64,000 nt of DNA from Malachius bipustulatus (lineage: Eukaryota > Arthropoda > Insecta > Coleoptera > Melyridae): NCBI GenBank assembly GCA_910589415.1, contig OU342633.1, positions 39,748,210 to 39,812,209 on the forward strand. The letters run 5' to 3'. Below the pieces are notes generated by a model that saw only the letters and a program-made list of their open reading frames with translations, was not told the origin of the DNA and ran no database searches. Shown here piece by piece: positions 46,139 through 57,381 of the stretch. A program made the translations under genes and the position numbers. Positions within the stretch are counted from its first letter, which is position 1; every line of letters begins with the position of its first letter.

Positions 46139-47722
46139 TTATCTCAAATTAAAATCTTCATAAAAAACTGGGGACAGTGCGCTGTTGGTAACTCCACACA
46201 TATTGTTCTTATTCCTGGCTAATCTCATATACCCCTTTTCACCCCAACTCACACCCCATGAATTCTTAATGATCCAATAATCTTCAGCAGTACCAGTGCT
46301 ATTGTCTCTCCCATAACCCACGACAACAGCGTCGTGATTAGTTTCATTACCACAACTGGGATCGTCGAATATTCCCCCCATGTAGAGCTGGAACTTGGTG
46401 GCATCCAGCCCCACAGAAGCTGGTCCCGTCAAAGCAATAGAGTTTTTTAGGTAAAACTCGGCGTCTGATCGATTTGGAGTTATCTGGTCGTATTCCTCCA
46501 AATGGAAGACGTTCTGAGTAGAATTGTATTCGCAGGTGCCGTTGGTGTTATTGGGGTAAGTCTGGACAGAAGGCATGCCATCGTTCCTCAAGATGTGGTC
46601 GAAGGCACACAGATTATCGGTGCAATCTTTCATGCAGTCTGAAAGATAGGTTTCGCTCAGAGGGATTAGCTTACCAGTTGCCAGAGCATAGCAGGTTTCG
46701 AAAGTGCTGGTCTGGAAAAAATAGAACGTTAATTATATAAGGTACAATAAATCGCTGGTTTATCACCCGCTCCATTTAACGCGATTACAATCTACAGCCA
46801 CCAGAAAATAGAATTCTTCCACGGGTTGCTATAGGCCAAGAAAAGACCGACGACAGTTTCGTCCCCAAAAATTATGTTTTCATATTTGTATCATTTTGGC
46901 AGACAAGAATATGGTTTCACGGCCACAATTTGGGCAGAAGTAGATCTGGATTTTGTTTGAACGGAAGTTTCAAAAAACTGTTTTCGGTCGATTTATGGAT
47001 CAATATATCACGAAAAAAACGACCTACTTTTTAATTAATTTGATAAAATCGGCCTTTGTAAGTAAATTTGACGTTTACGCAGAAATATTCGAGAAGAAAT
47101 AAAATTTGAAAAATATATTTTTTCCGAGATTTTTTCAAAGTAAAATGGTTATGTCCGATATTAATAAACAATAACAGATTACTGGGGTTTTATTAAAATA
47201 AATGTGAAAGACACTTACGACGCTAATAATCCATGAAGCTCCCAAAACTCCTTGGTCCTCAACTGGTGTGACGTATCCCGTGGTTCTCCAGTCCACGCTG
47301 TCTGGAAGTGGCGCTCCCGGTTTTAAGTTTATTCTCCTGTTTTTGTTTTGAGATTTCGAGGCTGAATTTTCTGGTCTTTCCAGTGAGATTTTGAATTCCT
47401 CTTCTGTCATATCAGCGAACTGATTGACGCCCAATTTGTAAGAAACCAGTCCTTTCTGGTACAACTTATTATGTCTTGAGATTTTTTCTAGATTTTCTTG
47501 GAAAATGTGGTAGCGCTTTTGTTCCTCTGCTGTTGAATATTTCTTCTCATATGTTTCCTGTTTTTTTAATAATAATTGTTTTAATATATGTAAATTTGCA
47601 AAATTAATTATAAGTAAACTTACCGTAAAAGAGCTCCACTGTGAGATTAATTCTTCTTGTACGTTTGGTCTAGCTTGAGCCAAAACAAATAAGATCGGCA
47701 GTAGTAGAATAAACGAATTCAT
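46139..47722 (-). CDS. Cathepsin L-like protein, copy C, catalytic Cys replaced by Ser
   Basis: Exons 47722-47624, 47557-47219 and 46711-46139, all phase 0, 336 aa. It is very close to copy A in exon 3 (for example YEDFNLR C-terminus) and slightly different in exon 2 (GVLGASWIIS instead of GALGASWIFS). Ser again replaces the nucleophile Cys, Leu replaces Cys22, and His and Asn are conserved. Intron 1 happens to be in frame and stop-free (22 codons), so the genomic frame reads through exon 1, intron and exon 2; the splice sites are nevertheless intact and the other copies support splicing. Signal peptide MNSFILLLPILFVLAQARP. A 10-kb gypsy element sits in its 3' flank, about 165 bp beyond the stop codon, which could affect polyadenylation. 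Confidence 0.92.
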
Positions 47723-47836
47723 GGTTTTTGTTTATTTTGATTAATTATTTAATTAATATTCAATTTAATTCGGTAGGTACCTATAGGTAGGTGAGTATGT
47801 AGGTAGATTCTGTGCTCCTGCAACTTTTTTTCTCCA

Positions 47837-47844
47837 TTTTTATA
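47837..47844 (-). promoter_or_regulatory. TATA box of cathepsin copy C
   Basis: TATAAAAA on the minus strand, about 115 bp upstream of the ATG, as in copies A and B, although the surrounding promoter is more diverged (TTGCAGGAGCACAG in place of TTGCAGTAGCGAAG). Confidence 0.6.
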
Positions 47845-48142
47845 CACATCGTTTTATCATGTCAGATCAGATATAAATATAGACTTCTTGAACTTAACAA
47901 GAAATCTCCAGTTATTTATTTAAATTGTTCCTTGCCACTTGATAGATGTGTTTGTATTATATTAAGTTTTTGAGGTTTGTAGATACAAAAATTTTAAAAA
48001 TAGAACTTTAAAAATTATGATACCCAAATTAATTCTAATTAAAGTAAAAGTATTTGAGACTTCTCGGAGAGCGCTTAAGTGGATATGTCGCGTGATAACG
48101 GTTTATAGTATTTCCTGTTCCTGTTCAATTGTCAATTTATTC
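47845..48142. repeat. Diverged tandem-array spacer upstream of copy C
   Basis: Recognisable but diverged version of the unit spacer (TGCCACTTGATAGAT, GATACAAAAATTTTAAAAATAG, CCTGTTCAATTGTC). It is cut by the LINE at about 48143 and resumes after it as ATCAAAGCGGAAAATG (52718). Confidence 0.6.
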
Positions 48143-48213
48143 TCCTTCGCTTCTAGTAGATTGAATTTAAACAGTTCTTTGGAAGGCTAAGGTCATGACG
48201 GTTTCGCTCCAAA

Positions 48214-49359
48214 GTGCGTGATTCTAACAGAAACAAATCAGGTATTGCACTTCTAAGGTTGTTGCACAAGACTGTTGCACAGGGAGCTAAGTGGTATTTT
48301 CACATCCGAAAGCGGGTTATTTTCATCCATATTGGAAATGTGCCGATTTCATTCAGTAAGCAGGCCATCATCAAATATATAAAATTTAAGTTAAATGAGT
48401 CAGAATTTATAAGAATCGAATCTCTTTCATCATCATTCGAAAACCAAAGATTCAAAAACTATAAAATAGGCATCTGCAACAATAAAGCTGACATACTATT
48501 GGACCCGAAGTTTTGGCCACACAACATCTACGCTCGCAGGTTTTTTTCTGATTCTGCTGGAAATAAAAACCTAAATTCCAATCTGCCTACGCAAACTTCG
48601 TCTTTTTGCATTCCGCATTCCTCAGCACTATCACCTAAGAGGGATCAAATGTTGTGCGATTCTGGTAGTACCGGAAATCCTACGAAGTCTCCTCAAAAAT
48701 CAAAAAACAGCTATGGAAATTTCGTCGCTGAGCAGTCTTCCAACACAGCAGAACAATATGAGCAGAATTTGAAGAGTAATCTGAAGTCCGCTGAACCGAC
48801 CTCCGCTGTAAAGTTAACGCCTGATCAACCGACTACTGAGCAAGAAATCCAGAAACCCTCACCCGGCTCTGGAAAGTGCCTGGCTAAACAGTCTATGGAG
48901 GAGCCAGAGCAACCTAGGAAGAACCTCATGCCCGTACGTCAAAACACCCCTGAATCTCCATCATGGCTCAACGCTACTTGGCCCCCTCTGGCGAGACTAA
49001 CAAAAACGTCTGCCGAAACTGAGGGAATTTTTCTACTCTCCAGACTGCGTCAGCCTGAGTTCTTCCGTAATGTCCGTCTATATTTGGCCTACCTTTATGA
49101 CAGACCAGAATCAACATGCCTTCATGGTGAGACAAAAAACAGTGTCAGACTACTCCTAGACTCTGAAGGTTTCCCCACCGAAAGAAACGACCTTCTAATA
49201 TATTACAAAAGGTTTTACGATAGCTATGGACTAACTGAATCGGACGCTGAAGATGATTTAAAGGCCCTTAGATCCCACCTATCTACGGAAAACACGAACC
49301 ATCTCATGAAGGCCAGGGAAAACCAAAGGTTATATAGTACCCCTTTTCACAAAAAGTGA
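48214..49359 (+). pseudogene. LINE ORF1, 5'-truncated
   Basis: 381 open codons beginning at a GTG; an in-frame TGA at 48196-48198 and the lack of a nearby ATG show the N-terminus is missing. Residues about 30-110 (FIHIGNVPISFSKQAIIKYI, then NYKIGI and DPKFWPHNIYARRFF) match the nucleic-acid-binding C-terminal domain of insect LINE ORF1 proteins. The rest is polar, Ser/Pro/Gln-rich, with a C-terminal helical part (FFRNVRLYLAYLYDRPESTC). In an active element it would package element RNA. Confidence 0.7.
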
Positions 49360-49383
49360 CGCGTCAGGAGCAAGAATCCTCCT

Positions 49384-52382
49384 GTGAAACACCCCCTCCG
49401 TCCCCAGTCCTTCACCTCCCCATTTCCAGCTCTCATGTCAAAAAGGATCTCAATAAGACTGATCCCCTCCTCTTCTCTTAATTATAGACACGAAATCCGG
49501 GTGTTACACATCAACATTCAATCCTTAAATAACTCTTTGAATGGTCTGAGTGTCATGATTCTTGATCTGGGATTCCCAGAGCTTATTTGCCTGAATGAAC
49601 ACTTCCTTACATCAGAAAATATACAGAGGACCAAAATCGATAATTACAACCTCTCCTCTTTTTTCTGCAGACAGTCAGCTGCGGAGCGTGGAGGCTCAGC
49701 GGTTTATGTCAGGTGTGATATTGAGAGCCGAATCGTTCAGCGTCTTTGTTCCCTGTCGCAACCTCTTCTCTGTGAGATCTCGGCATCCGAAATTAAATTA
49801 CAAATACTAAAGGTTTTGATTCTGTCTGTATATCGCTCCCCTACTTGTCCTGTAAAGGATTTCCTTTATCACCTAGACGAATTACTTGAAGCGGCTTCCC
49901 GATTCTCAAATAACGTAGTTCTTGCTGCAGACTTCAATATTGATGTTCTCTGTGACAACCCTAGCACCTCTAGTCTGACCGAGATTCTATCTTCACATGG
50001 CTTCCAACTATGCTTCAGCAGTCCGACTAGGGTCACTAATACCTCCGCAACTTGCATTGATAATATTGCAATTTCTGGAGTACTAAGACTATTCTACAGC
50101 AACACAATACCTACGTTTATTTCTGATCACCACGCACTTCATGCTACGCTTCGACTTCCGGACGCGGCCGGTGCCCACGGAAGCGGCAGTAATCCCGTGG
50201 TGAGATGGAAGAGGGACATAAATGACCCCCTGCTCCTCGCTCAGTTTCAAAACGAGCTGCTGAACGTTGACTGGCAGGATCTTCTGGATGCCCCCAATAC
50301 CAATTCCAAATACTCCTGCTTCGCTAACACTCTCTCTTATTATTTTGACTGGTATTTAGTCTCAGAAAATCAAGAATTTGTGATTCTGGGCTTACCAGAC
50401 CTCGATGGCTTACCCCAGAAATACGTCAACTTTATGACAGAATGAATTTCCTAAATGAACTGAAAAATACATCCAACGAGCAGTTCAAGTGCCAGTTAGC
50501 CAGACTTAAGCGAAAGTTCGGGTATTTGGTGAGACGCGAGACCAGACGTCGCAATGACATATATATCAGCGAATCCGAAAATCCAATTAAATCTGGATGG
50601 TCTCTCATAAACAAACATTGTCAGTCGGCAAGCAAGTCTCGGAAGATCGAGGAACTTAATTATCAAAACTCAGTCAAGACGGATCCTGGAGAAATTGCTG
50701 AGATACTCAACAGCGTATTTCTTTCAAACAACTCTCCCACCGTCAGCCACACTCACGGATCCACTGTGCCTGTTGTCGTCTCTTCGTCATCTTTCATGTT
50801 GTACCCTACATCACCTGGCGAAATTATAAGGCTAGCATCCAGATTTAAAAACAAAAAGTCGTCAGGTCTAGACGAGATTCCTTCCTTCATTGCGAAGTAT
50901 TGTATATCTGAACTTGCCCAACCCTTATCGGAAATTTATAACAACTCCTTTGAGACCGGCGTATTCCCCGATAAACTCAAGACAGCCCTGGTTAAACCCA
51001 TTTACAAGAAGGGCGACGTCAAAGACCCAGACAACTACAGACCAATCAGCTTACTATCCGTGTTTGATAAAATTCTCGAATCCCTCGTCTCCTCGCGTCT
51101 TCTTGACTTCTTAAATAAGACTGAGACTCTTTCCCGCTCCCAACATGGTTTCCTAAGGAACAGATCAACTGAGACGGCTCTAATACAACTTACTGAGTAC
51201 ATCTCTGAGGGCATGGAGGAGGGCATGCGAACGGCTGGATGGCTTCTGGACCTTTCCAAGGCTTTCGATAGTGTGTGCCACGAATGCCTGCTTCGGAAGC
51301 TGGAGAGCATTGGTGTTCGCGGATTGCCCCTAAAGTGGTTTACCAGCTACTTACGGGAAAGAACCCAGGCGGTACAGCTCCCTGCGTCTGATGGTCGATT
51401 TGTGAGATCCCACTTTGCTCCAATCTTCTCAGGAGTACCCCAGGGTAGCGTACTCGGCCCGCTTCTTTTCCTTATTTTCATTAACGATTTGGGCTCCTCA
51501 ATTTCTTCCCCCACCTCTCTATGTGTTAATTATGCAGACGATACAACCATCCTCATCAGGTTGAAAACAAACGACTTCACTGAAATAATAAAATCAACTA
51601 AACTTCCATTAGAAGCAGCATCTTTATGGCTTAGACAAAATAAACTTAGACTGAATTTAACAAAAACCGAGTTGATTGACTTCCATTCTTGCCGTTCTCG
51701 CCTTCCTCCTTTACCGCCCATCCCAACCGTTAGTACTGAGATCTCTCCTACGCTGGTTGTGAAATTTTTGGGCTTTTACATCGATCAAAACTTGAACTGG
51801 CTGACTCACACTGACCACTTGTGCCGACGCCTTGCTAGCTCCTGCTTTCTTCTGAAACAACTCCAACACACTGTGTCTCATGACGTTCTTCTCTCCGCAT
51901 ACTACGGACATTTTTACAGTCACATCTCCTATGGCCTGGCCGTATGGGGCGGATCACAGAGTTCTTTACGCAGAGTTTTTCTTCTGCAGAAGAGAGCTAT
52001 CAGGATACTGGCAGGCTTGTCCATAGATCAGTCCTGTAGGGGTCACTTCAGGCGTCTCGGTCTCCTCACGTTGCCTGCTGTTTATGTCTTCTCTCTTCTC
52101 AAACTGATTTACAAACATCAAGCCAAACTTGATCGTTTCCGATTCACACACCATTATCAGACCAGGCTTAATCTTTTCAAACTACCAACTCACCATCTCA
52201 CTTCCACCGAAAGGACATTCACGTACACGGCCATAAAATTCCTTAATCACTTCAGGATAGACCCCGCAACCTTTGGATTCTCTCAGTTCAAGGCACATCT
52301 CCGAAGGTATCTCACAGACCTGGAACCCTATTCTACCATGGATATACTGTCTTCCTCCCCCCCCCCTCCACACCCTTATTGA
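49384..52382 (+). pseudogene. LINE ORF2 (AP endonuclease + reverse transcriptase), one frameshift
   Basis: The endonuclease part is open to 50445 (VLHINIQSLNNSLNGL, ELICLNEHFL, GGSAVYVR, LAADFNIDVLC, ISDHHALHA). Near 50340-50390 the frame changes: the linker WLTPEIRQLYDRMNF belongs to the next frame, which continues to 52382 with KSSGLDEIPSFIAKYC, LVKPIYKKGD, YRPISLLSVF, LLDLSKAFDSVCH, GVPQGSVLGPLLFLIFINDL and the catalytic NYADDTT. The TGA and ATG overlap at 50442-50445 is a coincidence of the shifted frame. If the shift is real the copy cannot make a full ORF2 protein, but everything else is intact, so it is young. Confidence 0.85.
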
Positions 52383-52779
52383 TTAATTAACCTAGCACCT
52401 TGTCACTAGGAAATGTATAATTGTAAACGACAATGTAGTGTATACAATGACTAGCATTAGATTCTGGAAATTTTCCTTTATTTGTTCTTCTCAATTTTCT
52501 CTGATGCATTTGTGATTGTGATCAATGTGTTATAATGCCAATCGCTTGCGTATGACCTTTTGATTACGCAGGCGAATTTATGTGTACTACTGCGGTTTTT
52601 TCTTTGTTTGTGAATTATTATCATCGCTTACAACGCTATTGTACTAATCAATGATTGTTGAATTTAATGGTACAATAAAGAGATTTATTATTATTATTAT
52701 TATTATTATTTCTTTTTTTATCAAAGCGGAAAATGAAAGACGCATGGGAGTTCAAAAATAAAATGTTTTCCTCTTCGGA

Positions 52780-53135
52780 TGAAGAATAAGATTTCCTGTT
52801 CCTAGCTATGGCAGAAGAAGATGAAAATAGACCAATCGTTATAGGTATTTGGAGTTTGTAATGAAAAAAATAATAAAAATACTGTACTATCTATATCAAA
52901 ACAAAAAAGAAAATTGACGCAGAAAATTAATTTAAACAGGGAAACTTATGGAGACTATTGCCATCACTGCTGTTGAGAGCAGATCCAAAAAGTTCTACAG
53001 TAATTTTTGAATTTCCAGCGACTGTTTCAACAACTTTTGAATTTTATTATCATCGCAAAAAAAAAACATTGTCGGAAAGGAATGATGCCTGAAGAACATC
53101 TTAAATCTTATTGCAATAACGTTACGGTAAGGAAA
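52780..53135 (+). pseudogene. Possible PIF/Harbinger nuclease remnant
   Basis: Stop-ridden sequence whose frames together resemble the N-terminal part of HARBI1-like transposases: RADPKKFYSNF, SSDCFNNF, then MPEEHL and ITLR before a GTAAGG donor-like site. The match is weak and spread over two frames; it may be coincidental. Confidence 0.3.
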
Positions 53136-53224
53136 AATCATACTTTATTTTAAATACCTATATCCATTTATTAAATCCCGAGTTGGCGTACCTACCCGAT
53201 ATAGATATAGTGTTAGTTTTATAG

Positions 53225-53530
53225 AGGATGTTTAAAAAAAAATTGTTTCCTCGTCTTCATTGCCAAAATATGAAAGATTGATTTTTTATATATTAAATCA
53301 ACATTTCAGTCAAATTTAAACGACTTCCATTGACAAAACACATGATTTTTGCATGTGAAAAGTGCAGTTTTGTCACTTGTTTTTCACAAATTTGGCTTTA
53401 CCCTTTTTAAGTAATAAGTAGTTAAGCCACGCTCTGGATCAAAAAATAAACGAATTTAGAATCCTTACAACGAATGACACTGTGCTATCCGGTGTCCGCC
53501 ATTTCGGGATCACCATGTAGGTATAATGTT
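53225..53530. repeat. Dispersed repeat related to 19290-19490
   Basis: Shares with 19290-19490 a CACTGG/CATTGACAAAACACATG block, a GTTTCCTCGTC / GGTTCCTCGGC block and a GGCGGACAC / GTGTCCGCCATTTC sequence. No reading frame. Confidence 0.5.
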
Positions 53531-53839
53531 AATCAGCTCATAGAAAAACAATTTTTAAGTGTTAAAAATTTAATTTCAAGCTAAAATCAAATTTAACACG
53601 TCTTTACTGGTCAAAAAACATTTATTCACTATTCTGGATGAGTCAGTTTCACGTAGCAGGACTCCACCAGTTTATAGAAAAACGGTTTTAAGGGATAAAA
53701 GTTTCCATAGACATATATCCGGAAAAGCTTAGAAAAAAAGATATAGGGTGTTGATTTTTTTTTTTAGTTTTCACGGCATAACTTTGGTATTTCTCAGTAT
53801 TTTTGTTTTATTCTAAGAGGACATTTATTATAATTTTTC

Positions 53840-54700
53840 TACTCCTAACCTTTAATATGCATATTAAATATGAATCACCAGTGCTTTAATGGGTCTCATT
53901 AAGATACAAATTTTCATTGGGTCAAGCTATCCAATGGCAGAGGAGCATTTGCAATCGAATCGGTTCCTTTTCGCTCACAATCGGGTCGGTTCAAATCAAC
54001 CGAAGTCACAGAGTTGTCATACTCACGACAAAAATTGCCTTGTGATATAAGTTCTGTATTTCTGAAAAAAAATTCTGAACGTTTATTTAATTGAGAACAT
54101 AAGTAACATTCAAAGAAAATTTATCAAGATTTTATGTTACCTTAATTAATTTGATAGGTAGGTATATCGTGTAAAAGATAGGAAGATAAAGTATTATATT
54201 ATTCGTAGCGCTCCGTGATAGTATTCAAAGCGGCAACGCTGCGACCGTCGCGTTGCGCAGGTAAACAATATCGTAATTAATGGCTGTCAATGTTATTAAA
54301 ATTATTATTAATCTCAAAATCAAAGCGTAAAATTCGGAATTCGAACTTCGCATAATAAAAATTGCGCAGTAGTGAGTAGTGCCCTTTAGTTACTAAAATA
54401 TGTCTCAGCAGAATAATCTTAGCGACGAAGAGAAAATTTGGTAATATGCGTAAGCAAATGGCAACCTATCTTAACCTCAATGATCCGCAATTGTACACGG
54501 GTCATTGTTAAAATATATAATTTTTTAATCTTTTCTATGAAATAAAAAAGGGTCGTAGAAAAAATAGTGTATGGAACTCGCAGATAATGGCTATTAATAC
54601 GCTCTTATGATGGTTAAGACACTCGCCTACGGCTCGTATCTTAACCATCATACTCACGTATTAATAGCCTTCATTATAAGCTCGTTGCATAATATACTAT
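53840..54700. repeat. About 860-bp dispersed repeat, copy 2 (inverted relative to 22.5 kb)
   Basis: Reverse-complement match to 22497-23345. Relative to copy 1 it carries an extra block in the CACTCGCCTACGGCTCGTATC area (about 54622-54650), where sequence is palindromic. Non-coding. Confidence 0.7.
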
Positions 54701-54703
54701 TAT

Positions 54704-55366
54704 AGTACACAAAATGAAGAAAAACACGGGCTGAAAAATTTCATCAGTGGCGTAGATACAGGGTATGTGATCCCTTTTTCGCTCAACAACTTCTACGTCC
54801 ATGGACTTATAAGACCTTACGTTACAACGTTGGATTTCGTGGAGATTTCTTACAAAAAATGTATACTTATTAACATTTAAAATTCCTCATAGTTTTTAAA
54901 TAAAATGACTCTAAGCTTCATCATACCGCAAAAATCAGCTCATTTTTCGATATTTTATTGTTTTATTTTTGGAAATAATAATTATTACTTATCAGCGTTG
55001 TATTCCCTGTAGATTTAAAAAAAAATGGTAAACTTATGAGTATACGAAATTCCCCATAGTTTTAAGTAAATTAAGTTTAAACTACCTCAAACCACTTATT
55101 TTAATTTACAATTATTCATGAATTGTAAATAATTAAAATAAGTGGTTTGAGGTAGTTTAAACTTAATTTACTTAAAAACTATGGGGAATCTCGTTAGGTA
55201 CTCATAAGTTTACCTTTTTTTTTTAATCTACAAGGAATACAACGATGATAAGTAATATCTTGTAATTCTTGAAGATCTCCATGGGCGTCCAAGCTGTTGA
55301 ACGAAAAAGTGGTTTCTACGCCATTGATGAATTTTTTCACCCGTGTTTTTCTTCATTTTGTGTACT
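54704..55366. repeat. 663-bp palindromic element
   Basis: Termini AGTACACAAAATGAAGAAAA and its complement. The arms meet around 55115 (AATTATTCATGAATTGTAAAT) with a highly paired core AGTTTAAACTACCTCAAACC. Part of the left arm (about 54780-54980) differs from the right. No coding capacity and no clear target duplication. Confidence 0.75.
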
Positions 55367-55599
55367 CTAAATTATAGTAAATAACCTCTCGATATAAAAT
55401 AAAAATATTGAAAAATGCCAAAGTTATTCCCCGAAAACTTATAAAAAATTATTTTTTCAACTTTTTTTCTGAGCTTTTCCGGACATATGTTTATAAGAAC
55501 TTTTATTCCTTAAAACGGGTCTTCTGTAAACTAGTCCTGCTACAAAAAACTGACTCATCCTGTATAGGTATTTCCATTTTAATTATTGATTTTCACTTC

Positions 55600-57381
55600 A
55601 ACTAAAAATCGATGAAATCCTGAACACCTTATATTGTATGACTGGTCTAATCAAAAGCGTCTAGCGTAATTCTTTCTGTTTCGAAAGAGTAGGTTTACTA
55701 AGTAGGAATAATTATTATTATTCTCAAACCCTTACTAACACCCTTAATTTTCTCCCAACATCCTTTAATACTTACTTTACTTCATCCCAAGTATACCTAT
55801 CTTGAATCACAGATAATTACAAAAGAAAATCAACAATTAATTAGTAAACAAAATAAGTAGGTATAAGTTTTTTTATTCTAAACTTTTTTATCCTTGAATG
55901 AACTAGAGAAAAAAAAAACTTAAAATCAAAATATTTATTAAACCATTCAATTGTATAATTATAATACATACATTAAAAAGATAAATAACATATTAGACAG
56001 GCATTAACACTTTTAAACACCTTGTATATAAATATATATTAATCATAATCACAATTTTTAAGGAATAAAATGGTTACCTAAGAGTTCCATTTCGTCTATC
56101 AATACATAGGTATAAAATTGGACCATTTACAATAATTTAAACGAACCGTTATGATTATTTAAACGGTCGTTAAATGATCAGCAATCAAATTACCAGTATT
56201 GAAACAATTACCTATTCATGATAAAAAAATAATCCTGACTTTAATGTTTTTTTTTTACAATTATTTAAGTTTAATTATAGTTCGTTATTATATAACGAAT
56301 AAAATTAAAATATATTACTAAACACTACGGCCAAGAGCATCATTAGGAAATAAAATCTGTACTGAATTAGAGAGTTTTTGTAAATCATACGTTAAATGAA
56401 CGTTAACGTTAATGATAACGCCTTTCGTTAACTATTCATTGTTGAAAGTAAAGCTTGCTATCAATCCCAGACTTTAATAACGTAGACGTCATCCCTTTTC
56501 AAAAAAAACTTTCAAAAACTCCCTCTCTATTAACGATTAACGGCCTTTTCTGCAACTTATGCTTCACAATAAATGACGTTGTTACTGCTTAGCAAGGAAT
56601 CGTTTTTTGGTAATGTCATTTAAATTATGATTGAATCACACTTGAATCACACTGGCAGATGCTCTAAGCCTAAGCGACATATCATCAATGCCGTGTGAGG
56701 TTTCTTGAGCAAATGCCATTAAGCTAACGTAAAATATAAGTATATTTGATAAATTAACCAATCTGAGAAATATTCTCAAAGATTAGTGAAAATAATCTGC
56801 AGGATACCACTCCTACAGGTTCAATCGGATTTTGAAGGAGAACAAGTCCAATTCAGAAGTATACCTGTCCTACCTATAGAAAAATTCTGCACACAAATTT
56901 TGAAAAAAAATTATTTTATTGATTAGAATCGCGATTTTTAATAGCAATAATTCTGAACAGTGTACCCAGTAAGGGTGCGATTATGGAAATAAAAAAGTTA
57001 TTAAAATAAGGACCACCCTAATATATGTCAATTATGGATTGCGTCTAAATTTATTTTTGTTGTGATAGATATTAACGACACAAGGCACAAAGCCGATACC
57101 ATGCAAATAACAGCAGTGGTTGAAGATTTTAAGGCGTTTACGAACACAAGGCTTATTATAATTATGCTGTTATTCGCGGTATCAGATACATGTTGTTATA
57201 TGTATAGTTTTCGTGATACAATGTACAAATTTTAGAAAATAGTTGAATCCTATAATCAGACCGGTTTAAACCGGCTACAACGGTATAACATTAGTGTATC
57301 ACGAAAACTTGTTCAAGATTTAATTAACGATTAATTAACGACTGTTGCCCATTAACGAAATAAAAACAACATGACGTGGCA
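55600..57381. other. Intergenic region downstream of the lipase-NACHT-ANK gene
   Basis: AT-rich with no gene. Between about 56390 and 57370 the hexamer TTAACG/CGTTAA is conspicuously frequent (for example GAACGTTAACGTTAATG near 56399 and ATTAACGATTAATTAACGAC near 57323). An imperfect inverted repeat GTTTTCGTGATACA (about 57208) and TGTATCACGAAAAC (about 57295) also lies here. The 3' UTR of the neighbouring gene must lie in this stretch. Confidence 0.45.

Larger units (their letters stand above)
48143..52717 (+). mobile_element. Nearly full-length LINE (Jockey/CR1-type), frameshifted
   Basis: A 4.6-kb plus-strand non-LTR element inserted in the spacer beyond copy C. It comprises the truncated start of ORF1, an endonuclease-reverse transcriptase ORF2 and a 3' UTR with a terminal (TTA)n tract (about 52686-52710). 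The left boundary is approximate; no clear target duplication was identified. The missing ORF1 start fits 5' truncation, the usual fate of LINE copies. Confidence 0.85.
53637..55562. repeat. Outer foldback element with nested insertions
   Basis: The left arm (about 53637-53835, starting ATGAGTCAGTTTCACGTAGC) and right arm (about 55385-55562, ending CTGACTCATC) are diverged inverted repeats. Between them lie an 860-bp repeat (53840-54700) and a 663-bp palindrome (54704-55366), presumably later insertions. Confidence 0.6.

Noticed and set aside
47135..47722. 195-codon continuous frame as a single-exon cathepsin N-terminal protein
   Set aside because: Intron 1 of copy C is accidentally in frame; conserved GT-AG sites and the other copies show it is spliced.
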